Assembly: GCA_903902745.1 (NCBI GenBank)
Contig: CAIUWA010000038.1
Span: 1 to 41,394 of the forward strand
Direction of reading: 5' to 3'
Origin: an uncultured Opitutia bacterium
Lineage (GTDB): Bacteria > Verrucomicrobiota > Verrucomicrobiia > Opitutales > Opitutaceae
DNA: 41,394 nucleotides
In this document: positions 16,290-24,418 of the stretch, one piece after another
How the letters are laid out: every line of letters starts with the position of its first letter
How positions within the stretch are numbered: position 1 is the stretch's first letter
The notes under the pieces: generated by a model
Database searches by the model: none
Seen by the model: only the letters and a program-made list of their open reading frames with translations
Told to the model about the DNA's origin: nothing
Made by a program: the position numbers and the translations under genes

Positions 16290-16835
16290 ATGAGCCACCC
16301 CATCCTTACCGACACGCAGGCCAAGATGAAGAAGGCCGTCGACTACACGCTGCACGAGTTCAGCTCCATCCACACCGGCAAGGCCACGCCGGCCATGGTC
16401 GAGGGCGTGATGGTCGAGGCCTATGGCTCGATGATGCGCCTCAAGGAGTGCGCCGCCATCAGCACGCCCGACCCGCGCCTCATCCAGGTCCAGCCGTGGG
16501 ACGCCAGCCTCGTGAAGGCCGTCGAGAAGGCCATCCAGGCCGCCAACCTCGGCTTCAATCCCATCGTCGACGGCAAGCTCGTCCGCATCCCGCTGCCCGA
16601 CATGAGCCGCGAACGCCGCCAGGAATTCGTCAAGACCGCCCACAAGCTCGCCGAGGACGGCCGCGTCCACGTGCGCAATGTCCGCCGTGATGTCCTCGAG
16701 GCCGTCAAGAAGGCGAAGCTCCCGGAGGACGAGGCCAAGCGCCTCGAAAAGGACATCCAGACCGTGACCGACAAGTCCATCAAGGACATCGCCGACCACC
16801 TCGCCCACAAGGAAAAGGAACTGCTCGCCGTCTGA
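16290..16835 (+). CDS. frr: Ribosome recycling factor
   Basis: A 181-residue protein of normal family length. The two-domain RRF pattern is seen: helical arm segments, including VDYTLHEFSSIHTGKATPAMVEG and a C-terminal VRNVRRDVLEAVKKAK, and the beta domain ISTPDPRLIQVQPWD. RRF with EF-G splits post-termination ribosomes. It is likely co-transcribed with pyrH. Confidence 0.97.
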   Translation: MSHPILTDTQAKMKKAVDYTLHEFSSIHTGKATPAMVEGVMVEAYGSMMRLKECAAISTPDPRLIQVQPWDASLVKAVEKAIQAANLGFNPIVDGKLVRIPLPDMSRERRQEFVKTAHKLAEDGRVHVRNVRRDVLEAVKKAKLPEDEAKRLEKDIQTVTDKSIKDIADHLAHKEKELLAV

Positions 16836-16846
16836 GACGGCTCGCA

Positions 16847-16950
16847 AACTCCAAATTCCAACCTCCAAGCACCAATGAATCACCCATCATTGAAGCTGGA
16901 AGATTGAAGTTTGAATTTTCATTGAAGCTTGGAGGATGGAATTTGAAGTT
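16847..16950. repeat. Inverted repeat with CTCCAAATTCCA arms
   Basis: The left arm 16847-16870 (starts AACTCCAAATTCCAACC) pairs with the right arm 16927-16950 with 2 mismatches in 24 positions. It lies between frr and proB, and the right arm contains the longest ATG start of proB. Confidence 0.85.
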
Positions 16951-18090
16951 TTTTGCCCGGTGTCCTCGTTAAAAAATAATTCCGGCGCCGCGCCGAAGCG
17001 CGTGGTCATCAAGCTCGGCACGGGCGTGATCACCTCCGGCATCGGCGAGCTCGACACCGCGCGCATCGCCTGCGTCTGCGGCGAGATCGCCGCGCTGCGC
17101 GCCCGCGGCACCGAGGTCATCGTTGTCTCCTCCGGCGCCGTCGGCCTCGGCATGGGCCGGCTCGGCCTCGACAAGAAGCCGAAGGAAATCGCCCGGAAGC
17201 AGGCCTGCGCCGCCGTCGGCCAGAGCCTGCTGATGCAGACGTGGCAGGCTGGCTTCGCCCCGCACGGCCTCACCGTCGCCCAGGTGCTCCTCACGCGCGA
17301 CGACCTCACCGTCCGCAGCCGCTACCTCGGCGTGAAGGAAACCCTCCGCGAACTCATCGCCTACAAGACCATCCCGGTCATCAATGAGAACGACACCGTC
17401 AGCGCCGACGAAATCCACGCGATGCTGAAGTTCGGCGACAACGACACACTTTCCGCGATGGTCGCCAGCCTCGTCGGTGCGCAATTCCTCGTCATCCTCT
17501 CCACCGCCCCGGGCCTGATCGACCTCAAGGGCACGGGCCAGGTCGTGCCGGTCGTCGAGAAAATCACGCCGGAGATCGAGGCGATGGCCGGCGGTACCAC
17601 GAGCGAGACCGCCACCGGCGGCATGATCAGCAAGATTTCAGCCGCCAAGCTCGCGACCCGCGCCGGCTGCGGCGTCTTCATCGCCAGCGGCGGCGAGTCC
17701 GAGATCCTCGCCAAGCTTTTCTGCGGCCGCGGCCCCGGCACCTTCTTCGTGCCCAGCGGCCTGCCGCTCGAGGCGAAGAAGCGCTGGCTCGCCTACTTCC
17801 ACCGTCCCGCTGGCACGATCCTCGTCAACCCCTGCGCCGTGCCCGTGCTCCGGGGCCAGGGCCGCAGCCTCCTCGCCGTCGGCGTGACGGATGCGGCCGG
17901 CGAATTCGCGGCCGGCGACATCGTCAACATCGCCGGCCCCGACGGCATCGTCTTCGCCCGCGGCAAGACCGCCTTCGGTCGCGCCGAGATCGCGGTCATC
18001 GCCGGCCTGAAGGGCGCCGAGCTGCAGACCCTGTTCCCCGCCCGCAAGCATCTCGAGGTCGTCCACCGCAACGACCTGGTGCTGCTGTAG
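16936..18090 (+). CDS. proB: Glutamate 5-kinase (ProB)
   Basis: A 384-residue protein: amino-acid-kinase domain (RVVIKLGTGVIT, VIVVSSGAVGLGMGRLGL, KTIPVINENDTVSADEI, FGDNDTLSAMVA) followed by a C-terminal PUA domain (about 290-384, starting near GTILVNPCAVPVL). ProB phosphorylates glutamate in the first step of proline synthesis. The start is uncertain: the ATG at 16936 is within an inverted-repeat arm and has GGAGG directly abutting it, too close to act as a Shine-Dalgarno; the GTG at 16960 (VSSLKNNS) just past the repeat may be the true start. proA is not in the window. Confidence 0.93.
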   Translation: MEFEVFCPVSSLKNNSGAAPKRVVIKLGTGVITSGIGELDTARIACVCGEIAALRARGTEVIVVSSGAVGLGMGRLGLDKKPKEIARKQACAAVGQSLLMQTWQAGFAPHGLTVAQVLLTRDDLTVRSRYLGVKETLRELIAYKTIPVINENDTVSADEIHAMLKFGDNDTLSAMVASLVGAQFLVILSTAPGLIDLKGTGQVVPVVEKITPEIEAMAGGTTSETATGGMISKISAAKLATRAGCGVFIASGGESEILAKLFCGRGPGTFFVPSGLPLEAKKRWLAYFHRPAGTILVNPCAVPVLRGQGRSLLAVGVTDAAGEFAAGDIVNIAGPDGIVFARGKTAFGRAEIAVIAGLKGAELQTLFPARKHLEVVHRNDLVLL

Positions 18091-18120
18091 GATCCGCGAC
18101 TCCCTCGCAATTCAGTTCGA

Positions 18121-18197
18121 AACTGTAGGAGCGGCTTTACGCCGCGAAGATTGACCTGCCTTGCAAGCCATCGCGGCGTAAAGCCGCTCCTACAGTT
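18121..18197. repeat. Perfect 27-bp inverted repeat
   Basis: Left arm 18121-18147 begins AACTGTAGGAGCGGC; right arm 18171-18197 is its exact reverse complement, around a 23-base loop. It lies between convergent proB and the DUF4139 gene. The perfection of the arms implies recent spread or maintained pairing; a REP/BIME-like or terminator role is possible. Confidence 0.9.
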
Positions 18198-18227
18198 AAA
18201 ATAGCGCCCGCACGCGCGCCCGCACGC

Positions 18228-19748
18228 TCACTGCCAGTTGTACCGCACGCGATAGGTCACGACGGTCTCGCCGTTGGCCGGCACGTTCACGCGAAACTCG
18301 ATGTTCTGCGAATCCGTCTTCGTGAAATCATGGGACTTCTGCACGATGTCCCAGTTCACCCAGCGGTACAGCCGCTCGGCCACGCGTACCTCGGCCGTCT
18401 CGGACTTGCGGTTGCGCACGTGGATCTCGAACGCCTCCTCCACCTGGCTCTCGCGGTTGGTCAGCGTGAAGTCGGTGCGCCGGCGCTCGCCGACGATGTC
18501 AAAGGCGTCGCCGGTGTAGATCCGCACGGTCTCGTTCCGCGGCGTGTGGTCGATCGCGTTCTCGCCCGTGAACTCCAGCCGGCCGTCCGCGTCGTCCCGC
18601 CGGTAGAATCGCGTGCGGCCCTTCGGCAGAGGCTGGCCGAGGCCGTTCGCCTCGGTGTTCTCGAATTCCCGGTACACCCAGACCTTCGGGTTCGACTGCG
18701 TGCCGTAGTCCCGGTTGTTGCGGATCATCTCGGTGTTCCAACCGCGGTACTGCTGGCCGATCGCGGCGCCGTTATAGATGTAGAGGGTCTTCGCCTTCAT
18801 CCCGGTGGCGTGGATGAACTCGACCTGCTTTGTCTCGCGGTCGTGCAGCGTCGCCGGCCGCGCCAGCGCGTAGAGGTGGAATTCGTCGAACGCCTTCTCC
18901 GTCACCGCGGCACCCGTCTCGTCCATTGCCATGGCTTTCGCGGCCATAAGCATGCGGCCGTCCGCCTCCCCCGGCTGCAGTTTGCTCACGTCGCCCGCCA
19001 TCAGCTTGATCGTGGCGTTGTCGAAGGTCTTGCCGGTCTGGTTGTCGATCGTCACCCAGCCGATGAGGTCGAGCGTGTCGCCCTTCTCCGGCGCGATCAG
19101 GTTGTATGACGCCTCCCACCGCATGCCGCCCGTGATGTAGCTCAGCTCGGCATCGACTTTCACCGGCTGGGTGACGTTGAATTTCCAGGTGAGCATGGGC
19201 TTGAGGATGGTGTCGTCCGCCAGCGCCGGAAATATCGGCTCGCCCGGGAGCGAGAAGCGCAGCTTGCCGTCCACCTCCACGATGGGCTGGCCCGCGGCGG
19301 CCTGCATCATCTGTTGTTGCTGGTAGAAGTTCTGCCCGTACCGCTGCCCGCCGCTGACGTTCGGCACATAGCCGCTGCGGATGATCTTCCCCTTCACCGT
19401 GTAATCCTTCGTGTTCGCGTCACGCGCCCGCACGAGGAACTCGAGCTCCTTGCCTTCGTAGAGCGAGAGCAGCAGCCCTTGCGAAATGGTGTCCGAGCGG
19501 TAGTTTTGCTCGACGATCCGCAACGGCACCTTGCCCGTCGGGTCGCGCAGCACGACGGAATCCGGCTCGAGGTGCACCGTCACGCCCGAGCAGGTGACGA
19601 GGTTGTCCCCCGCCTTCAAGTCGAGTGGCACGCGCTCGCGCACCACGGCGAAGTTCTGGTTATAGATGGTCAGCGCCGGCTCGGCGCCGGCGGAAAGCAC
19701 GGTCGCGGCGACAGCCGCGGCCAGGAAGGAAAGACGGAGGAGTTTCAT
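18228..19748 (-). CDS. Secreted DUF4139-family protein
   Basis: A 506-residue protein with a signal peptide (MKLLRLSFLAAAVAATVLSAGA). It reads as a beta-rich exported protein: ALTIYNQNFAVVRERVPLDLKAGDN at the start, a Gln-rich NFYQQQQMMQ insertion near residue 140, GGMRWEASYNLI in the middle and VVTYRVRYNWQ at the end. These match the DUF4139 family, in which the central domain carries the WxxxY-type sequence. The function of the family is not established. It is transcribed alone, convergent to proB and divergent to the helicase gene. Confidence 0.82.
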   Translation of the reverse strand: MKLLRLSFLAAAVAATVLSAGAEPALTIYNQNFAVVRERVPLDLKAGDNLVTCSGVTVHLEPDSVVLRDPTGKVPLRIVEQNYRSDTISQGLLLSLYEGKELEFLVRARDANTKDYTVKGKIIRSGYVPNVSGGQRYGQNFYQQQQMMQAAAGQPIVEVDGKLRFSLPGEPIFPALADDTILKPMLTWKFNVTQPVKVDAELSYITGGMRWEASYNLIAPEKGDTLDLIGWVTIDNQTGKTFDNATIKLMAGDVSKLQPGEADGRMLMAAKAMAMDETGAAVTEKAFDEFHLYALARPATLHDRETKQVEFIHATGMKAKTLYIYNGAAIGQQYRGWNTEMIRNNRDYGTQSNPKVWVYREFENTEANGLGQPLPKGRTRFYRRDDADGRLEFTGENAIDHTPRNETVRIYTGDAFDIVGERRRTDFTLTNRESQVEEAFEIHVRNRKSETAEVRVAERLYRWVNWDIVQKSHDFTKTDSQNIEFRVNVPANGETVVTYRVRYNWQ

Positions 19749-19847
19749 GGCAGGTGGGAGGATTGTGCTGGTGATACAAACGGGCGAGCCGGGAATTTCT
19801 TAGCTCTCCTCGCGAGGGCACCATATGCGATAGGTCAGTCCAAGCCA

Positions 19848-19981
19848 GTTTCGCGCAGAGGCGCAGTGACGCAAAGCAGGGACCGGGAATATTAAATTAA
19901 TGTTCAGATGAGGATCCATGACTGCCTCCTGATTCCTCAGTTCATCGGATCGCTCTGCGCCCCTGCGTCTCTGCGCGAAAC
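19848..19981. repeat. Inverted repeat, GTTTCGCGCAGAG family (copy 1)
   Basis: The left arm starts GTTTCGCGCAGAGGCGCAG at 19848 and the right arm ends CTCTGCGCGAAAC at 19981. Over about 29 positions the arms differ at only a few. It lies in the divergent gap between the DUF4139 and helicase genes, so it cannot be only a terminator. Confidence 0.8.
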
Positions 19982-20057
19982 CATGTCCCCGTCGACATCA
20001 TTGGATTGGCGAATTTCTTTGCGCCTTCGCCCCATTGCGTGAGCTTTTAACCATCGC

Positions 20058-22061
20058 ATGGATTTCTCGCTCGATCACCCGCACCTGCCGCCGTCCGTGC
20101 CGGCCATCGACTTCCGCGCGGAGCTCAACGACGAGCAGTTCGCCGCCGTCACCGCCCCGCCCGGGCCGCTGCTCGTGCTCGCCGGCGCCGGCTCCGGCAA
20201 GACCCGCACGCTCACCTACCGCGTCGCCTACCTGCTTTCCCAGGGCGCCCGGCCCGGTGAGATCCTCCTGCTCACGTTTACCAACAAGGCCGCCAAGGAA
20301 ATGCTCCACCGCGTGCACGATCTCACCGGCGTCGAGCCCGGACGTTTCTGGGGCGGCACGTTTCATTCCATCGGCCACCGCGCCCTGCGGATGCACGGCG
20401 AGGTCATCGGGCTCCCGCGCACGTTCACCATCCTCGACGCCGAGGAGTCGGAGGGCGTCCTGCGCGACGCCGTCGAGGCCAGCGACAAGACATTCTTCAA
20501 GGACAAGACCCACCCGCGTCCCGGCCCGCTGCATTCCCTGCTCTCGATGGCGCGCAACACCCAGCTGCCGCTCACCGAGACCATCACGCGCTTCTTCCCG
20601 CAGCATGAGGCCATCATCGACCGCGCTCCGCTCTTCGCTCAGAAATACGCCGCGGCCAAGCGCGCCGCCAACGTCGTCGACTACGACGACCTGCTCGAGT
20701 TCTGGCTCGAGCTCCTGAAGAAATCCCCCGAGACCGCCGCCTACTTCGCCCACCGCTTCCGCCACGTGCTGGTCGACGAGTACCAGGACACCAACACGCT
20801 CCAGTCGCAGATCGTCGACCTCATCGGCTCGCACCACCAGGTAATGGCCGTGGGCGACGACGCGCAGTGCATCTACTCGTGGCGCGGCGCGAACTTCGAG
20901 AACATCCTCACGTTCCCCGACCGCCACCCGGGCACGGTCATCCACCGCATCGAGACCAACTACCGCTCGACCCCGCAAATCCTCGCCCTCGCCAACGGCG
21001 TGCTCGAGGCCCAGCCCAAGGGCCGCCACTTCGAGAAGGTCCTCAAGGCCCACCGCTCCAACAGCGAGAAGCCCTACTTCGTGCAGTCGATGGACAGCCG
21101 CGAGCAGGCGCAGTTCATCGTCCAGCGCCTCCGCGGCCTCGTGGACGAGGGCTGCGCGCTCGCCGACATCGGCATCCTCTACCGCGCGCACTTCCAGGCG
21201 CTCGACATCCAGCTCGAGCTCTCGCGCCTCCAGATCCCCTACCAGATCACGAGCGGCGTGCGCTTCTTCGAGCAGGCCCACATCCGCGACCTCGTGGCGC
21301 TGCTCCGCTTCGTCTACAACCCGTCCGACACCGCCGCATGGAACCGCATCGCGGTGCTACTCCCGAAGGTCGGCGACAAAAACGCCCAGAAGCTCCACAG
21401 CGCCGCCCTCGACCACGCGCGGCTCATGCAGAAAAACCTGATCGACGTCCTCGACACCGACGACGTCCGCTCGAAGGTGCCAAAGGACGCGAAGGAGGAG
21501 TGGCCGAAATTCACCGCGTCGCTCGTGCAGGTCGCCGAGACGATGCGCACGCTGAAGCCGCACAACGCCGTCGATATCGCGATCGAGGGCTGGTATGGCG
21601 ACTACCTCAAGGGCGCCTACGCCAACTACGTCTCGCGCCTCGACGACCTCAAGTCGCTGACCGGCTTCGCGAGCCGCTACGAGGATATGCAGGAAATGCT
21701 CGCGCAGATCATGCTCCTCAACAGCGAGACCAGCGACCGCTCCGTCGATCCCGACGCCGACGCCCTCCGGCTCACGACCGTGCACCAGGCGAAAGGCCTC
21801 GAATACGCCGTCGTCTTCCTCATCGGCCTCGCCGACGGCATGTTCCCTCTCCGCCGCACGATCGAGAGCGGCGACATCGAGGAGGAACGCCGCCTCTTCT
21901 ACGTGGCAGTCACACGCGCTCGCGACGAGCTCTACCTCTGCTTCCCCAAGGTCAACACCAAGGGCGGCCCCACGATGCTCCAAACCCCCAGCCGCTTCCT
22001 CACCGAACTGGATCCCGACCTGTACCAACAGCTGAAGATCAAGCGCAGCTACGGGTGGTAA
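20058..22061 (+). CDS. UvrD/PcrA-like superfamily 1 DNA helicase
   Basis: A 667-residue 3'-5' helicase of the UvrD/Rep group. Visible motifs are the Q-motif LNDEQFAAVTAP, motif I AGAGSGKT, Ia LTFTNKAAKEM, II VDEYQDTN, III VGDDAQCIYSWRGA, IV NYRST, V TTVHQAKGLEY and VI EERRLFYVAVTRARDELYL. It unwinds DNA during repair or replication restart. It is somewhat shorter than typical UvrD (about 720) and ends without the usual Lys-rich C-terminal Tudor-like segment, as in several phyla. Transcribed alone. Confidence 0.92.
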   Translation: MDFSLDHPHLPPSVPAIDFRAELNDEQFAAVTAPPGPLLVLAGAGSGKTRTLTYRVAYLLSQGARPGEILLLTFTNKAAKEMLHRVHDLTGVEPGRFWGGTFHSIGHRALRMHGEVIGLPRTFTILDAEESEGVLRDAVEASDKTFFKDKTHPRPGPLHSLLSMARNTQLPLTETITRFFPQHEAIIDRAPLFAQKYAAAKRAANVVDYDDLLEFWLELLKKSPETAAYFAHRFRHVLVDEYQDTNTLQSQIVDLIGSHHQVMAVGDDAQCIYSWRGANFENILTFPDRHPGTVIHRIETNYRSTPQILALANGVLEAQPKGRHFEKVLKAHRSNSEKPYFVQSMDSREQAQFIVQRLRGLVDEGCALADIGILYRAHFQALDIQLELSRLQIPYQITSGVRFFEQAHIRDLVALLRFVYNPSDTAAWNRIAVLLPKVGDKNAQKLHSAALDHARLMQKNLIDVLDTDDVRSKVPKDAKEEWPKFTASLVQVAETMRTLKPHNAVDIAIEGWYGDYLKGAYANYVSRLDDLKSLTGFASRYEDMQEMLAQIMLLNSETSDRSVDPDADALRLTTVHQAKGLEYAVVFLIGLADGMFPLRRTIESGDIEEERRLFYVAVTRARDELYLCFPKVNTKGGPTMLQTPSRFLTELDPDLYQQLKIKRSYGW

Positions 22062-22123
22062 ACCCGAAGCATGCGATTCCCAATTAAATGCCAGAGGCTT
22101 GGGCCCATGGATCGATCGGCGGC

Positions 22124-22873
22124 TCAATTTGACACACGAAAGACCCGTCCATCAGTCGTCTTCACTAGCAGCGGGAGGCCCTGCTCGAAACGGATGGTGC
22201 GGTAATCCTCGCCGGCCACCGATTCAGGAGGGGATTTGACGATGCGATGCTCCACGAGGTCGGCGAGCTTCGCGTGGTTCGTTCCATATTCCAGATAGTA
22301 CTGGTCAGCAGCGGCGATGAGTTGTCTTAAGTTGGCGATAATCGCCTGCTGTTCCTTGGCGAGCATGAGGTGCTCATAGTCCGCGGTGGAAGGCTTGCCT
22401 AACTTGTAGACGATGCTCTCACCCCGGAGCAGAAAACCGTCCGGCGCCTTTTCCACACTGAAAAAATCCGGATCAAAATCGGGATGCCGGGGATCCGTTA
22501 GTTTCACCCGGCCATCGGACAATACGCTGATGGCAACCTGGTTGGGCAGACTGGCATGTGTGGCGAAATGAGTCAGAAAATCCCCGTTCTCCTGCAGATC
22601 GAACTCCCGGGTGAGAAAAAGATTGGTCACCGTCATGGCTCCACCCCGGACCTGCCAGAATTCATCCGCCGAAGTTATCGCCGGTTTGCCCGGCATGACC
22701 ACGCGCTCGACGATCACTTTCCAGTTTCCATCCAATAAATTGACCGGCGGGGTCTCCGCCGCGAGCCCACTGCCCAGCAACGCAGAAAACATAATCAACT
22801 GTGACAGGAGGCCGTGGGTGAATCCTCCGAGGATGGCCGTCCGCCTACCTTGAATTTGAGTCGGGCATATCAT
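22124..22873 (-). CDS. Secreted protein with pseudopilin-like C-terminal module (hypothetical)
   Basis: A 249-residue protein. A hydrophobic segment near residues 20-39 ending LLGSGLAAE looks like a signal peptide with a long N-region; an alternative start is Met28 (22792). Residues about 45-160 form a small beta domain (LLDGNWKVIVERVVMPG onward) of unknown kind. Residues 175-246 (IIANLRQLIAAADQYYLEYG, then SVAGEDYRTIRFEQG) resemble the C-terminal part of verrucomicrobial type II pseudopilin-like proteins, but the prepilin N-terminal methylation motif is absent. Function is unknown; the resemblance is from memory of the motif. Confidence 0.6.
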   Translation of the reverse strand: MICPTQIQGRRTAILGGFTHGLLSQLIMFSALLGSGLAAETPPVNLLDGNWKVIVERVVMPGKPAITSADEFWQVRGGAMTVTNLFLTREFDLQENGDFLTHFATHASLPNQVAISVLSDGRVKLTDPRHPDFDPDFFSVEKAPDGFLLRGESIVYKLGKPSTADYEHLMLAKEQQAIIANLRQLIAAADQYYLEYGTNHAKLADLVEHRIVKSPPESVAGEDYRTIRFEQGLPLLVKTTDGRVFRVSN

Positions 22874-23004
22874 GGGAAAATATTATCCCCTCGGGGAATT
22901 GATATTAATTATCCCGACTCAACCTGCGGTCAAACTAGTAGATCGGCCGGTCGAGCCGAGGGAGCAGGCCACCAGAACTACACCGATCAATGACGTCAGG
23001 TCGG

Positions 23005-23025
23005 GATTCGGGACAAACCCGAATC
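23005..23025. repeat. GATTCGGG hairpin
   Basis: GATTCGGG (23005-23012) and CCCGAATC (23018-23025) form a perfect 8-bp stem with a 5-base ACAAA loop. It lies just upstream of the RelE/ParE remnant and may mark the point where that gene was disrupted. Confidence 0.7.
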
Positions 23026-23062
23026 TACCGTCCAGAATCCTGATCTTACGTGTTCATCAGCC

Positions 23063-23221
23063 ACCCGCCACTTTCCGCTTTATCCGCAAGCCCGCCCGCT
23101 CCATTTCACCCGCGAATTCCCCGATGGCATCATCTACGTCGAGCGCCCCGACGGCCTCTGGATCCTCGCTGTACTTCACCTCCACCGCACACCCGGTTAC
23201 TGGAACTACCGGCTCGACTAG
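23063..23221 (+). pseudogene. C-terminal remnant of a RelE/ParE-type toxin
   Basis: In the frame ending with TAG at 23219-23221 the codons read LHFTREFPDGIIYVERPDG and then LWILAVLHLHRTPGYW. The FP..IIY....ILAVLH..R.PGYW pattern is the C-terminal half of RelE/ParE-family toxins. No plausible N-terminal half or start is found upstream, where a hairpin-rich repeat region lies instead, and no antitoxin gene is seen. The remnant ends 38 bp before the HD-domain gene. Confidence 0.7.
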
Positions 23222-23259
23222 CATCGACTCCGGGCGCACGGCGGTTATCCCAGTTCGTC

Positions 23260-23805
23260 ATGCCCCTGCCGGCCAAGGATGAAGCGCTCCAGCTCCTCGA
23301 GCAGCATGTCGCTGATGACTACCAGCGCTACCACGCGCGCATGGTCGCCACCGCGCTGGAGGGCTACGCGTCACTCTTTCAGGGCGACCCGCATCTCTGG
23401 TTCATCACCGGCTTGCTGCACGATATCGATTTCGAAAAGCACCCCGGCACCCATCCGCGCGAGTCACTGGGCTGGTTCCAGTCCTGGGATTACCCCGAGG
23501 ATCTGATCCATGCCGTCGAAGCCCACGCCCACGGCTACAACGGATTCACGACACTGCCGCGCACCAAGCTCGCCGCGGCGCTCCTCGCCACCGACGAACT
23601 GTGCGGCATCTTTTACGCCTACCGAAAGCTGAATCCCGTGCGCTACGGCGAAATGAAGGCCAGCTCGATCAAGAAGAAGGTGAAGGACCCCGCGTTCGCC
23701 GCGAAGGTGGACCGCGCCACGATCACCACCGGCTGCGAACATCTCGGCGTCACGCTCGACGACCATATCGCGAACGTGAGCAAATTCCTCGCCGCATTTG
23801 ACTGA
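23260..23805 (+). CDS. HD-domain hydrolase
   Basis: A 181-residue protein with the HD metal-dependent phosphohydrolase pattern: a first His at about residue 25 (RYHARMVATAL), the HD pair in GLLHDIDFEKHP (54-55), HAHGYNG near 88, and a later Asp in LLATDELCG. It resembles the small predicted-hydrolase group of stand-alone HD proteins whose substrates, probably nucleotides, are unknown. The start at 23260 (MPLPAKDEAL) was taken because the upstream part of the longer frame is Pro/Arg-rich and overlaps the toxin remnant. Confidence 0.82.
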   Translation: MPLPAKDEALQLLEQHVADDYQRYHARMVATALEGYASLFQGDPHLWFITGLLHDIDFEKHPGTHPRESLGWFQSWDYPEDLIHAVEAHAHGYNGFTTLPRTKLAAALLATDELCGIFYAYRKLNPVRYGEMKASSIKKKVKDPAFAAKVDRATITTGCEHLGVTLDDHIANVSKFLAAFD

Positions 23806-23885
23806 GCGCGGCGCCACTCCGTGCACCTCACGTCCTGACCCTTGGCTGGTCAATCCGACCTTCAACTCTTGGCGGACCTCGCCGC

Positions 23886-23940
23886 GCCGTAGTTTTAGCG
23901 AAGGCGGGCCAAGCCTCGCCGTAGCCTTGGCGTAGGCGGG
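23886..23940. repeat. Two direct copies of a CGCCGTAG...AGGCGG unit
   Basis: CGCCGTAGTTTTAGCGAAGGCGG (23886-23908, given here as a unit of 23 positions starting CGCCGTAG and ending AGGCGG) recurs with changes at 23918-23940. Each unit can fold on itself (CCGCC/GGCGG). It lies between the convergent HD-domain and FmdB-like genes. Confidence 0.6.
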
Positions 23941-24198
23941 TCAATGGTGGTGGTCGTGATCGTGGTGATGGTCGTGCTCCCGCTGCTGCCGGCGCGAACG
24001 CTTCGGCGGCCGCCGTTCCGGCAGCTCGATGGTGGCGGCGCGCACGAAGGGGTCCGCGCCCAGGATAATGACGCGGCGGATCGGCTCGCCCGTCTTGGGA
24101 TGCTTCGTCAGCGGCGCATCCTTGATGGACTGGAGGATTTCAAAACGCCGCACGGCCTTTCCGGCGCGCGGCAGGGTCTCATAGACGTAGGTAATCAT
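23941..24198 (-). CDS. Cysteine-free FmdB-like small protein with His-rich tail
   Basis: An 85-residue protein. Residues 3-43 (YVYETLP, RRFEILQSIKDAPLTKHP, TGEPIRRVI) align by eye with the zinc-ribbon FmdB family, whose consensus is Y.C..CG..FE..QS..D.PL..CP.CG..VRR. All four zinc cysteines are replaced, the two of the second knuckle by His and Thr. The C-terminus is Arg/Lys-rich and then ends in HDHHHDHDHHH, a possible substitute metal-binding tail. The start at 24198 gives the family beginning MITYVYE. It is divergent to the PQQ dehydrogenase gene. Function unknown. Confidence 0.7.
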   Translation of the reverse strand: MITYVYETLPRAGKAVRRFEILQSIKDAPLTKHPKTGEPIRRVIILGADPFVRAATIELPERRPPKRSRRQQREHDHHHDHDHHH

Positions 24199-24275
24199 AA
24201 GAAAGACAGGCCACGGTTTAGCGAAGCTGGGCCCGGAGGCCAGTTCCCAATTTGCCGGGGCCTGAAAATCGGAGT

Positions 24276-24344
24276 GGTTCACGCGAAGCCGCGAAGGGCG
24301 CGAAGGGTTTCGGAGCCGGGATCAATCCGTCTCCGGCTTCGCGT
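24276..24344. repeat. Inverted repeat, GGTTCACGCGAAGCC family (copy 1)
   Basis: The left arm GGTTCACGCGAAGCCG at 24276 pairs with GGCTTCGCGT at 24335-24344. It occupies the divergent gap between the FmdB-like and PQQ dehydrogenase genes. Confidence 0.75.
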
Positions 24345-24418
24345 TAAATCTTTCCGAAGGTCATCGGCCTCCAAGGACTCCACTCGACTACGAATCCAAC
24401 CTCCGCTAGCCAGCTTCC

